Assembly (NCBI RefSeq): GCF_030936135.1
Contig: NC_082603.1
Location: 34,948,329 to 35,012,328, forward strand
Direction of reading: 5' to 3'
Length of the DNA: 64,000 nucleotides
Source of the DNA: Gavia stellata
Taxonomy: Eukaryota > Chordata > Aves > Gaviiformes > Gaviidae
The first letter of the stretch is position 1. Each line of letters opens with the position of its first letter. Positions 52,674 through 62,675 of the stretch are shown here, one piece after another. Under the pieces are notes generated by a model. It saw only the letters and a program-made list of their open reading frames with translations. It was not told the origin of the DNA and did no database searches. Made by a program: the position numbers and the translations under genes.

Positions 52674-53915
52674 GTACGGGGACGGGTACGGTAGGCGGGG
52701 GTGCGGCGGCGGGGTGTCGGCCCCGGGTGACGGCGGCCTGTCTCTGCTTGTCCCGGCGGCAGGATGGAGCAGGCGGGGGACGCGCTGGAGGAGGTGCTGA
52801 GCAAGGCGCTGAGCCAGCGGAGCCTCACCCTCGGCGTCTACGAGGCCGCCAAACTGCTCAACGTGTGAGTGACCCCCCCCGCCGCCGTCCCCTGTCCCCC
52901 CCCGCTGCCCCCCGGTGCCCCCGCCGGTGACCGCGGCTGTCCCCGCAGGGACCCGGACAACGTGGTGCTGTGCCTGCTGGCGGCCGAGGAGGAGGAGGCG
53001 GAGGACGCGGCCCTGCAGATCCACTTCACCCTCATCCAGGCCTTCTGCTGCGAGAACGACATCGGCATCCTGCGGGTCAGCAACCCGGCGCGGCTGGCCC
53101 AGCTCCTGCTGCCCGCCGCCGGCCCCGAGCCGCCCGCCGACCTCCACTGCGTCCTCGTCACGGTGAGCCGGGCCCCCGCCACCCCGCTCCCGGGGCGTCG
53201 TGCCCGCGCGACGCCCGCCAAGCGGCCGAGGACCCGCTCGTGGCCCTTCAGCCGCCGGTTCCCGCCGGCTCGACGCCGGGGCGGCGCGTCCCGAGAGGGC
53301 TCGATGCGGGGCGGCGTGTCCCGAAAGAGGCAGCCGGCACGCTCCGGCTGCGAGGCGTAACTCGTCTTTCCAGTAAGCGATGATGAATGCGCCGGGCACG
53401 TCTTTTATCCTGCAAAGCCCGGAATCGAGCGCAATTCCAAAATGGCATTCGGTAAAACCAGAACTGACCGCGCCTGGGGCACGGTGGCGGTGGCTGCAGC
53501 CCTCGCTCGGGGCTCGGACCCGTGTCCGGCGAGCGGGCCGGCACGGGGAGGGTCCCACGGGACCTGCGGGGCCCCAAGGAGACTTTTTTTTTCTTTTTTC
53601 CTTCTTTTCTTCCTCCTTTTCCTACTCCACCCCGGAGTCCGGGGCTGCGACACCCTCGCACCACTCCGGGGTGGGTGGGTTTGTTTGCCGTAGCGGCGAC
53701 TCGAGACAATTCACGCTCTTGGGTTTTCTGCTCCTCTTTGAATCTCGGGGGGTTGTTTTTTGCTGCCCGGTGAAAGCTCCCCCCTCTCCCCCTCTCCGCA
53801 GAACCCCCACGCCTCGCAGTGGAAGGATCCAGCGCTGAGTCAGCTGATGTGCTTCTGCCGGGAGAGTCGCTACACGGATCAGTGGGTGCCGGTGATCAAC
53901 CTCCCGGAGCGGTGA
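52630..53915 (+). CDS. GADD45A: GADD45A, growth arrest and DNA-damage-inducible protein alpha (complete, 4 exons)
   Basis: GADD45A is a small acidic stress-sensor protein of the L7Ae-like fold. It binds PCNA, CDK1/cyclin B1, MEKK4 and p21, and takes part in cell-cycle arrest and DNA repair. Exons 52630-52673, 52763-52864, 52949-53162 and 53802-53915 join to 474 bases (157 residues plus stop; human 165). The sequence [20 protein letters not shown]...[31 protein letters not shown] and the end [20 protein letters not shown] match the alpha paralogue rather than beta or gamma. The acidic loop reads AEEEEAED, and the segment before DLHCVLVT is shorter than in human. All borders are GT/AG. It is flanked by GNG12 in convergent orientation, as in human. 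Confidence 0.97.
52763..52864 (+). CDS. GADD45A: GADD45A exon 2
   Basis: The exon is 102 bases, with acceptor GGCGGCAG and donor CGT|GTGAGT. It encodes [20 protein letters not shown] and then [13 protein letters not shown]. Confidence 0.96.
52949..53162 (+). CDS. GADD45A: GADD45A exon 3
   Basis: The exon is 214 bases, with acceptor CCCCGCAG and donor ACG|GTGAGC. It encodes [20 protein letters not shown], then [20 protein letters not shown] and [13 protein letters not shown], and ends DLHCVLVT. Confidence 0.96.
53163..53801 (+). other. GADD45A intron 3
   Basis: This intron is 639 bases and ends in a long pyrimidine tract. Mammalian intron 3 carries a p53 response element. I see no pair of RRRCWWGYYY half-sites here by eye. 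Confidence 0.55.
53802..53915 (+). CDS. GADD45A: GADD45A exon 4 (terminal coding)
   Basis: The acceptor is CTCTCCGCAG. The exon encodes [20 protein letters not shown] and then [17 protein letters not shown], with TGA at 53913-53915. This C terminus is diagnostic for GADD45A. Confidence 0.97.
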   Translation, partial: NPHASQWKDPALSQLMCFCRESRYTDQWVPVINLPER

Positions 53916-54680
53916 CCGCGCCGGGGCACGAACGAACTGAACCGAATTGCACTGAAGTTTTTGCAATACTTTGGCGGTTGCTCAGGAAGTAACTCCCTGC
54001 CCCGGCACGAGGATTACAGGGGAGGGGGGAGGAAAAAAAAAAACAAACCAAAAAACCACCAAACCCAACAAAAAAAAAACGCTAAAAACTGCTGTCGAGG
54101 GGGGGTAGGCTGAAGTTGAACTCCGTGCTGTTGGGGGGGACCGAAGCAAAGTGACTCCGAAGCGATGGGGACGAGCGCGGAAGCGAAGCGGGAAGAGCAG
54201 CGCCGGAGGAATGAGCCCGGGACGCCGCGGGACTCGCGGAAAACGCCCGTCGCAGGGTTTTTTGTGTGGTTTTTTTTTTTAAAGTGCAACTTAGTTTCTG
54301 GTTTAAACACCTTAAAGAGCAAAAAGGTTAATCCAAACGTTTTCCAAACCATTTTATTGTATTTTTGGGATGTGAAGTCTCAAGTTTTTATGCTAAGATA
54401 TATAATAAGTTATTTTATGATATTGATGAAAAAATTATTTATACTCGGAGGTTTGAGAACCAGAATGCCCTTAAGCAGTTGGTCCGCAACCACACAGCTT
54501 TTCACAGTTGGCTGTTAACAGCAGCGACGTTAATATAATTGTTTGAAATGGGGTAGTTTTGTTTTTCGGGTTTTTGGTTGTTTGTTGTTTTGTGGGTGGT
54601 GGGGTGGTGTTTTTTTTTGTTTTTATGGGTTGTTTTTTTTTTTCTTTGAAATAAAGTTTAAACTCAACCCCTTGGTCCTG
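53916..54680 (+). other. GADD45A: GADD45A 3' UTR
   Basis: The 3' UTR is AU-rich in its middle (54340-54440). It contains an A/C-rich tract near its start (54032-54080) and a G/U-rich tract near its end (54543-54645). The mammalian GADD45A 3' UTR is known to be bound by AUF1 and TIAR, so AU-rich control is plausible here. It ends just after AATAAA at 54650. Confidence 0.75.
54650..54655 (+). promoter_or_regulatory. GADD45A: GADD45A poly(A) signal
   Basis: A canonical AATAAA follows a T-rich run, about 735 bases after the stop. It is the only good + strand hexamer at this distance. Confidence 0.8.
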
Positions 54681-57600
54681 GGTTTTATTTTCCTCCCCCG
54701 TTCACTAGCGTACAGTCAAAAGGGCTCCTTTGGCAGCTGCTTCCTTGTCCCGGCCACAGGGCAAGGTCCTGGTGCGCCGGTCCCGTGGGGCTTTACTCCT
54801 CGCCCCTCCCAACCGTTACGTGAAAAAAGCAGCTGATGCGCTGCAGGAAATGTCGGGAATGTTATTTATTTTCCTTGAATGCTGCCGCTTACCAGCAGAG
54901 TTTAAAGAAAAAAAAAAAAAAGGAGTAAGAGCGGGAGGCTGCGTTATTTTGGAGGCTCCACCGCTCCTGCAGAGCCCGAGTCTTCTTGGAAGTTGGGGAA
55001 ACCACGTTCCTCAAAGTCGGGAATCTTGACCCGATGTTCCCTTTCCCGGGACGGTGTCAGCCGGAGCGTAGCCTGCAACACTCCCCCCGGGGCTGGGGGT
55101 TCCCGGGCCGGGCTCCCCCTTGAACGCCACGCACGCAATCGCCCGGCTCCGTGCGGCAGAACCCTCTCTCCCGGCCCCGAGAGAGCTGGAAAACAGCCTC
55201 CCTTGCGCCCACGCCGCTTGCTGCCGGCAAGGGCCCCGGGCAGGCCCCAGGGATGCCGCTGACCTACATGGGCGCTTCCCTAATGGCACGTGCGTGCCGC
55301 GCCCCGACGCGCTGCCTTGCGGCACCCGCCCGGCTCGCCGGACCCCGCGAGGCCTCGTGCGCGCCCCGGCAGAAGGGTCGCTTTGTCCCTGGCAGGATGA
55401 GTGCGCCACCGACCACGGCCAGTGTGGCGAGGCCGGACTGGTTCTCCCGCTCGACGGCAGGCTCCGGTGCGAGGCCGCCCGTCCCCATCCCGCGCGGTGC
55501 TGCAGGGCTGCGTCGGCAGCCTCGCGCCACGGCCGGCACGTAGCTCAGGCGCCCGTCCTCAGCCCCCGGGGACGGCCACGGGGATGTGGGATGGCTGCGG
55601 GACCGCGCGGGAGCAGCACCGCCATTGGCACGTGGGGGCTGCTGCCCACGGACCCCCCGTGCAGGAACTGCACTCGCTGCCCACCGCGGCACGCAGCCGG
55701 GGGAAAACCAGGGGTGAGCTCCGGCAGCCGCCGCCACCACCAAGGAGGTCAGGTTGGGCTCGGGCACGGCGGCTGCACAAAAAGGGAGTTTTCTGAACAT
55801 CCCGTTTTTAGCTTCGCTATTGCGGCGTCTCAAAAGGAATTAACACCCCAAGAGCTGATCCGCCACCGGCTGCCGCCTCAGCGCACACGTATTTAAAAAT
55901 CCTCCGTCTGTTGCACGCCACTTCAGCAGCACAAATGCCAGATAGGGAGAGAAAAAAAATAACGTAACGGCGTCCGACCGTAACCACGTGCCAATCCCGC
56001 TCCCGGGACCTTTCACCCTCCCCTGCCATCGCACAGCGGACACTCTCCTGCCCTTCGCTAAGTGTGTAGCAGAGCGGGGGGGTGGCGGATCAATCACGGC
56101 TTTGGAATTCAAATTAATTGCACATATTTGCAATTTCACTGAGTTCCTTGCGCAGGAACCCCCCGAACCCCCGGGTGCTCCCGGTGTCTCCCCAGCCCCT
56201 GTCCCGCACCCGGGTCCAGGCGGCCCAGCGCGCACCCGTGCACACAAACGCTCTTTTTTCTCCCCAAACCAGCCAGCTCCGGGGTGGGGGGGTCCCACCC
56301 GGCCAGGGGCCGAGCCCCCCCAAAACACCCGGCAAGGGGGGCCTCGGCCCTCCCCCGAGCAGCCGCAGCCAGAAACGGGTCCCGGGGATCAAAGCTGGAC
56401 AGTGCTGGGAAGGGGAAGGGGGAAAAGGGAAAGGGGGAAAAGGGAAAGGGGGAGAAGGGGAAAAGGGGAAAAGGGGAAAAGGGGAAGGGAAAAGGGGAAG
56501 GAAAAGGGAAGGGAAAAGGGAAGGGGAAGGGGGAAGGGGAAAAGGGGAAGGGGAAAGGAAAAGGGGAAGGGGAAGGGAAAAGGGAAGGGAAAAGGGAAGG
56601 GAAAAAGGAAGGGAAAAGGGAAGGGAAAAGGGAAGGGGAAGGGGAAAAGGAGAAGGGGAAAAGGGGAAGGGGAAAAGGGGAAAGGGGAAAGGGGAAAGGG
56701 GGAAGGGGGAAGGGGGAAGGGGGAAGGAAAAGGGGAATGGGAAAGGAAAAGGGGAATGGGAAAGGAAAAGGGGAAGGGGAAAGGAAAAGGGGAAGGGGAA
56801 AGGAAAAGGGGAAGGGGAAGGGGAAAGGGGAAATGTGAGGGGAAGGGAAAAGGTGCAGGACACGTACCAGGAAGGACGTTAATTCCGATAACCAGCCAAA
56901 AGAGGGGGAAGCCACAGCTGCCGGCGGCAATGGGACATCTTTGGACCCTGGAGCCGGGCCCTGGAGAGCTGTTCTTGAGCTGCTGCTCTGCCCGGCGCTA
57001 ATTTTGGGCTTATTTTATTTAATTTTGGGCTAATTTTGTGCCGCAGCCAACATCGGGGTCCTGCTCCCGCTCCCCCTCCCCGTGGGGCCGGCCTGGGCTG
57101 CTGCGTGCGGGGACGGGGGGTTCGGGCCCCGTTCCATGGCAGCTGCTAATGCAGGGGGGCACTTCCCGAAGGAAATCCTCCTTCTCTCCCTATATATATG
57201 GACATATTTATAGAGACACATACACACGTATAAATAACAGCTTTGGCTTGGGGAAGAACCTCCGTTTCTGGCTTGTAACAAACCGGACCCCTGACTCGAA
57301 CCCAAAAAGCATCAAGAGGGAGCGACACGTTCAAGCAGAACCTGATGCTTTTGGGCAGGGTGCAGGGCCAGGAGGGCCCCGGCTGGGCTGCCGCCTCCCC
57401 GGGAAGGGGCTCAGCCTCGCACGGGGGACCCCAGCCCCCGGCCGACGGCCCCGGGGAGGGACACCGGTGTTTTGGGGATGGGGGTGACGGCCCCGCACCC
57501 GGCACACCGGGCTGAGCCAGGTGAGGGATGGGTCAGGAGTGCCCCGGGACAAAGGAGGTGGGCAGTAATTAAAAAGAGAAGGAGAAAAAACATCTCCCCC

Positions 57601-57863
57601 CGCAACAGAACCGCGGCTTTACAAAGGGTCTTTAATAAATCTAAACTCTTGTTTTTTTTAATAAGGAACACACAGCTCCTGTCGCTGCTCCAGGGCCGAG
57701 GTGTCCTGCGGCTCTCGCCCCTGCGGCCGTGCTCATCCGAATAACCCCCCCCGGTGCCCAGCCCAGAACTGTGAGCAGATCTTGTGAGATCTCCTTTTTC
57801 CCCCCCCTTTTAGCCCCATCGGTTTGACGTGAGCAGGTCCTACCCGAGACAAGATTTACAGCA
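54681..57863. other. GADD45A-GNG12 intergenic region, left part
   Basis: This is GC-rich sequence without a recognisable gene. Its main feature is the purine tract at 56407-56833. The ORFs across that tract (up to 337 codons of Gly/Lys/Arg/Glu) are low-complexity artefacts. A short TA-rich run lies at 57189-57240. Confidence 0.55.
56407..56833 (+). repeat. long polypurine tract, (G3-5A2-4)n
   Basis: The tract is made almost only of GGGGAAAA-type units. 56407-56737 has no pyrimidine at all, and the rest is broken by just two T residues (56738 and 56757). It contains many runs of three or more G. Such sequence can form triplex (H-DNA) or G-quadruplex structures and is prone to length change and assembly error. 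Confidence 0.95.
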
Positions 57864-58078
57864 TCACAGAATCACTACGGTTGGAAAAGACCTGTCAGAT
57901 CATCGAGTCCAACCACCACCCCAACCCCACCATGCCCACTAAACCATGTCCCGCAGTGCCACGTCCACACCTTCCTTGAACACCTCCAGGGATGGGGACT
58001 CCACCACCTCCCTGGGCAGCCTCTTCCAATGCTTCACCACTCTCTCAGGGAAGACATTTCTCCTAATATCCAGCCTAA
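57864..58078 (-). mobile_element. CR1 LINE fragment, severely 5'-truncated (element 6)
   Basis: This is the tail and last part of the CR1 ORF on the - strand. The 3' end is at CACAGAATCACTACGG and similarity stops at ATATCCAGCCT near 58078. Confidence 0.95.
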
Positions 58079-59326
58079 TTTAAACACCACCTGCAAGCAC
58101 GCTTGAGGGTCTCGGTAGGCGCAGCCTGGCCATCCCACCTGGGGGTTGCAGAAGACCTGTCCTGCTGCCACCCGACGCTACCGGGTTCTTTTGGGGAGCC
58201 TTGGCAGATTAGGAGGGGTCAGGAGCAGGGGGTACCGGTGACACCCGCACCAGGTCATCCCCATCCCGACCCCACCAGCACCCTTCCCACGGGCGAAACA
58301 CCCAGCCACGCACCAGCACGGCAGCAGCGAGTCCAACCTTTGCAGCTCACCAGCTCCAGGAGGCCAAAGAAAAGGAACGATGGTAAGTTGGAAGCATAGA
58401 AAAAGCAGAAATATTTTAGCAAGGGGCTATTTTAGCCGGAGTCAGGTCTCTGAGCCCCCAACCAGCCCTTCTCCCTCTAACGCAACACGGCATCACAGAG
58501 TCAAAGCAGAAAATGCAGAGCAAAACCACAAATAACAAGCTGGCTGCTTAATTTAGGCGGGAGGGAGGAAGAATAAATACCAATTCTGGAGCGGTATTGG
58601 GTTCACTTGACATAAGAGAGGGGCAGCGCGGTGATGCGGCGCGGCGGGGCGGCACAGCCGTGCCGCTCCGCCGCGCCGCATTGCCGTGCCGCCTCCGTGG
58701 GTTTCCCCCAGCAGCCGCGGATGCAGATGGGCTCATTGCTCCTTTTTTCATTCTACAGCAAAATCCCTATTTCCCCCAAATTTGACCATTCCTGTTCTTT
58801 CACGGGAGCATTTATAGCAAAAGAGCAAAGGGCAAACATAGCCGCTCGAGCTCTCACACGTCCCTATACATTGCATTTAAAAAATAACAAGTTTACCGAA
58901 AATCCACGCACTAAACGCCGTCAGAAGCAGGCAGTCGCCTGGTGCTGAGTTAGCTGCTGATCTCAAGTCGTCTATCTAAAACTGGGAAAGCACCTGAAAA
59001 AAAAACAACCCACCCCAACAACCTGGCACGGTGTTTTTAGTCGTACGCCTCTGATCACTGGTGCGATCATGGCCACCTACAATCGATCCTTTTGTTCTCT
59101 GGATGTGTAAGCAAGCGTGAAATAGATGCTGGCATAAATCTTGCCCCAGCGTCGCAAGGATGTCAAAATTGCATGGAAAAAGTTGAAAAATACACTTAAC
59201 TCGGCTGGCCGGGCTGGGACAGAGCCACGGCCACAGCCGGGGCATGCTCGGCATCAGCTTGACCAGCGCCAGGGGGTTTGTAGGGGAGGACCAACGGAGC
59301 GAGCCCCCGGAACATGCCAGAAACTC
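58079..59326. other. intergenic region beyond the presumed GNG12 3' end
   Basis: No gene was recognised. A short GC-rich patch with GCGGCGCGGCGGGGCGG lies near 58630. Confidence 0.5.
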
Positions 59327-59332
59327 TTTATT
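59327..59332 (-). promoter_or_regulatory. GNG12: candidate GNG12 poly(A) signal
   Basis: This is AATAAA on the - strand about 2.1 kb after the GNG12 stop. An earlier candidate lies at 60375-60380. Mammalian GNG12 has a long 3' UTR, so either could be used. Confidence 0.35.
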
Positions 59333-61394
59333 AGAAAATACAGAGTGAAGCACCACTACGGGCACAGCGCGACGGGGGGAAGGATGGAGGTGGCCAAGCT
59401 GCAGCTCAGGGCAGGGTGCCGGCCGGATTCCATGGCTGGGTCACCAAGCAGCACCCCACAGCTGGGTCACCAAGCCGTGCCCCACAGCTGGGTCACCAAG
59501 CAGCACCCCACAGCTGGGTCACCAAGCCGTGCCCCACGGCTGGATCCCCAAGCAGCGCTCACCGCAGGCTTTATTTAAGGGCAGACACCAGAGGAAAGAA
59601 GCCAGACACAAACAGCATCTCCGCAGCCCTGGAGGTGATGTTCTTCTTCTTGGGGCAGGGAGCTCTAACGAACTCAAGATGCAGATTACTACGGGGGACG
59701 ACAGATCGGCGGGAGAACAACATTCAGGCAGTAACACGAGGTTATTTACCCTCCCCGCATACCTGCCCACACACTTCTGAGCACAGCGGGAGTTCTCTCC
59801 ACACTCCCAGTCCTGCACACCCAAACGAAGTTCATCAGCTATTTTTAACGAGATGTGTTATAAAATGATAGACACAAACACAGTAAAAAAAAATCAGTGT
59901 GGATCGACATTATTGTTTTTTAAATTGTCACTAGAAAAATATTCTAATTATAAAAATAATTTGCATGTAAGCACAGAATAAGCAGTACAATTTTCTGTCA
60001 GTCTTGTATGTCGATTTTGGAACAGTTTGTTAAAGCAGCTCATTAAACAAATGTGGAATTTCTCAATATGTATCAATAGCCTGTATATAATTTAATATAG
60101 AAATGACAAATACGCAACGTAAGACAGCAAATCACGAGTGGTTAATAAATTCTGTAAATATCATTACAGAAATGCACTTATGGCAGACGACAACTTCAAC
60201 CTTTCAACCACTGGCTACAGAGAAAGACATCTGCAGCCAGCTGAAGCCAGTATTCTTTTTGATACCTTCAAAGCTTTCTGTTAATACGCAATGTTTGGAT
60301 AAATATACTATTAAAGTTTTTATATATATATACACACATACACACAAGCACACACACACACAGAGAAAGACTTTTTTATTATGTGTATATATAAAATCAC
60401 TTACTTGACGGAAAAGGCCCTCCGCTTATGTCTGCATAACCACAATCCGGATAGACTTTGGCATTTTTCCCCTTTAAAAATGAATTTTAAAAAGAGCCCA
60501 ATTCTGACTCCCTGCGCAAAATATAAGCGGGGCTTCGAGCGACGGAACCATGCCTCCAGCTCAGCACGAAGGCAGGGCAGTACGAGCTTGCGGCCTTTGA
60601 TTCTTTTGACAGGGTTTTTTTTTTGTACTAACACGGGTTTTTCATTAGAGAAGAAAATGCAGCGCAGCGGAATCAAAGCTGAAAATTCTGCTTTTTCGAC
60701 TCGTCTTAAAAAGCAGGGAAATACATCTGCGCCTCTCTGATTTTTGACGCTTTAGGTTTTACGCTTAAAAACCGCTGTCGAGAGAAGCGGAGGGAGGGAA
60801 GGCTGCAGGCATGGCTCCCTGGAGTTCACCAGCAGTTGCTACAATCCTTTTCCAAGGTAGCTTTTGCGAGATAATGCACTTCTAAACGTGTCTGTGCATA
60901 AACGCACACTACCAACACCGGTACAGCCCCCCCTCCCCGCGTACGTAATTTAAAAAAAAAAAAAACAAATGGAAACCCGATGATGTTTACTCAGGTTTCT
61001 ACACCTTGGCCTCTGCTCCGTCAGCGAAGCTCAGGCAACTTTGGTCTTGTTTGTGGAACCTGAACAGTGGAACCGGGACCCGCTCCCGCAGAGGAGGAGA
61101 CCCCCGGCTCGCCCTGCCCGTCCCAGCGCAGGGACGCCGGCGCAGTGCTTGCGGGCTCGACAAAGACCCCATTCCCTCGGACAAGAAAGAAGTTAATTCC
61201 GTTTGAAACCTTGCTTCGTAATAAAGATAGGGAACAGAAGAAATGCTTTAGAAAGCTTAAGGAATCGTTTATACGCTTGGTAAAAGAAGGGCCGCTCTTA
61301 CGCAGTTAATGGCTGGTACCTTACAGAGTATTTGCCTACGCGCCCGCCGGCGGCTGGCTTTGCCCAGGGGGGCTGCGGAGGAGCTGCCGCTCTC
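59333..61394 (-). other. probable GNG12 3' UTR
   Basis: This is AT-rich, mostly repeat-free sequence (59.85-60.5 kb in particular), as expected of a long 3' UTR. It contains a TA/CA dinucleotide run at 60321-60361 and the 26-bp minisatellite at its distal end. Confidence 0.45.
59435..59564 (+). repeat. 26-bp minisatellite, about five units
   Basis: Units starting GCTGGGTCACCAAGC begin at 59435, 59461, 59487, 59513 and 59539. They alternate between a CAGCACCCCA form and a CCGTGCCCCA form, so the larger period is 52 bases. Confidence 0.9.
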
Positions 61395-61520
61395 CTATAA
61401 CAAAATGCAGGTCTTCTTGTCCTTGAAAGGGTTCTCGGAGGCGGGTATGCCCATTAGCAAGGGATCTTTCTTGGCGTGTTCTTCACAGTAGAGCATGAGG
61501 TCTGCTGACGCTTTTGACAC
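61395..61520 (-). CDS. GNG12: GNG12 terminal coding exon
   Basis: The acceptor is CTTCTGCAG. The exon encodes [20 protein letters not shown], then [20 protein letters not shown], a final Leu and TAG at 61397-61395. Confidence 0.96.
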   Translation of the reverse strand: MSKASADLMLYCEEHAKKDPLLMGIPASENPFKDKKTCILL

Positions 61521-62654
61521 CTGCAGAAGACAGGGGGGGAAAAAAACCCTCATTAAATGGTATTTCCCCATAACCGGTGACATGATCAAGTGTGCCAAGA
61601 GCTGCCGGCGGGTACAAAGTCCCCGCGCGGGCCGGGAGAGGTGCTCGGAGATCAACACGCTCTCTGGGGCCCCGTCGCCTGCGAAGACACACTGCCATGG
61701 GCTCGCTCCGGCTTCATCTGCAGCGGGGAGAAACGGATGGAGCCCGCTGCTCTCGGGGGTTCGCTTGTGACACATGGCAGAAGTACCGCTCGGCTCCTAC
61801 ACGGCTTCTACAGAAGACTGAAAATAAACAGGAGGAGGTTCAAAACAATACAGCAGGTTCGTCACGAGCAACTTCTCCTCTGTAAAGCTGGGGACGGTAA
61901 AGAGAAGTGCCCTCAGATGACCAGCCGGTTCGGGAACGCCGCTCAGGGTCCCTCCTCCCACGGGCCCCGCTCCTGACCCCCGAGGAAGGGCACCACCGCT
62001 CCGTCAATCCGGACGTTGGTCCTGCTGCCCTTCCCAAGGGGCTGGGCAGCAATTCAAGGAGCACGACCAAGCCCGAGGAGGCAATATTACTAGCGTAGCC
62101 AACACCCTACCCCTGCTAGCTGAAAACAAATTCGGTTTCTTTTCTGCCTTAAGTAAAAGGAATCCAATTTCTCCTACCTTCTTTTTTTTATAACGTCCCT
62201 ACACGCTCGCCCTCCTTGCAGACGCAGCATTCGGCCAGCCGAAGGACGGAACAAAATCACACAATTAACGCGATGTGCCCAAAACTGGAAACTCCTCCCT
62301 GCCCTGCGCTGCCTATTTTGCTTTGGTTCTCCTACAAGTCCATAAAGCACCTGAGGGCACTGCTGGTCAGCGGCCACAAGAATTAGATTTATTCAGATTT
62401 GTTGGGCTGAAACGTAAATGTCGTGTGCTGAGATGGGGGAAAAATGTACTGTGGGCACACACGCGCGCGCACACTCCCTTGTTTTATCACCTTACAGCTG
62501 GAAGGGGGAAAAAAACGGGGAAAAAAAAAAAGAGGGGTGAAGGAGGATGTGCTCTCACCTTTATTCTTTCTATTGAGGCTTCTATTCTTAACTGCTGGAC
62601 AGTCCTTCGGGCCTGGGCTATGTTGTTGGTTGTGCTCGCTGTTTTGCCAGACAT
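61395..62654 (-). CDS. GNG12: GNG12, G-protein gamma-12 subunit (both coding exons)
   Basis: GNG12 is the gamma subunit that pairs with a G-beta subunit in heterotrimeric G proteins at the plasma membrane. Coding exons 62654-62559 and 61520-61395 on the - strand join in phase 0 to 73 codons plus stop (human 72). Visible features are [20 protein letters not shown], then [20 protein letters not shown], then [13 protein letters not shown] and the CAAX box CILL, whose final Leu predicts geranylgeranylation. The N terminus [10 protein letters not shown] has one residue more than human MSSKTASTN. A strong acceptor 21 bases before the ATG shows that the 5' UTR continues in an upstream exon outside the window. 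It is convergent with GADD45A, as in human. Confidence 0.97.
61521..62558 (-). other. GNG12 intron between the coding exons
   Basis: This is a 1038-base intron with an ACACACGCGCGCGCAC alternating run near 62456-62471. No other element was recognised. Confidence 0.6.
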
Positions 62655-62675
62655 TTTCAGTGAAGCGATGAAGCT
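62559..62675 (-). CDS. GNG12: GNG12 first coding exon (with 21 bases of 5' UTR)
   Basis: The acceptor is TTTCAATGCAG before 62675, the ATG is at 62654-62652 and the donor is AAG|GTGAGA after 62559. It codes 32 residues ending [10 protein letters not shown] frame open upstream of this ATG runs through the splice site and is not coding. Confidence 0.93.

Larger units (their letters stand above)
51500..53350 (+). promoter_or_regulatory. GADD45A CpG island
   Basis: This is continuous CpG-rich sequence over the GADD45A promoter, leader and first three exons. It contains GC boxes (CCCCGCCCC near 52275) and an extra CCAAT at 52300-52304. Confidence 0.65.

Noticed and set aside
51579-53558. 659-codon ORF on the - strand across the GADD45A promoter and exons
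   Set aside because: It is antisense to GADD45A in a CpG island, with Arg/Pro/Ala-rich composition and the hexamer repeat read as a Cys/Arg or Pro/Val run. Long frames are expected at this GC content.
55988-57001. 337-codon ORF on the + strand, and - strand Pro/Phe/Ser ORFs
   Set aside because: They are translations of the polypurine tract, giving Gly-Lys-Arg-Glu on one strand and Pro-Phe-Ser on the other.
60321-60361. TA/CA dinucleotide repeat
   Set aside because: This is an ordinary short microsatellite of no special interest.
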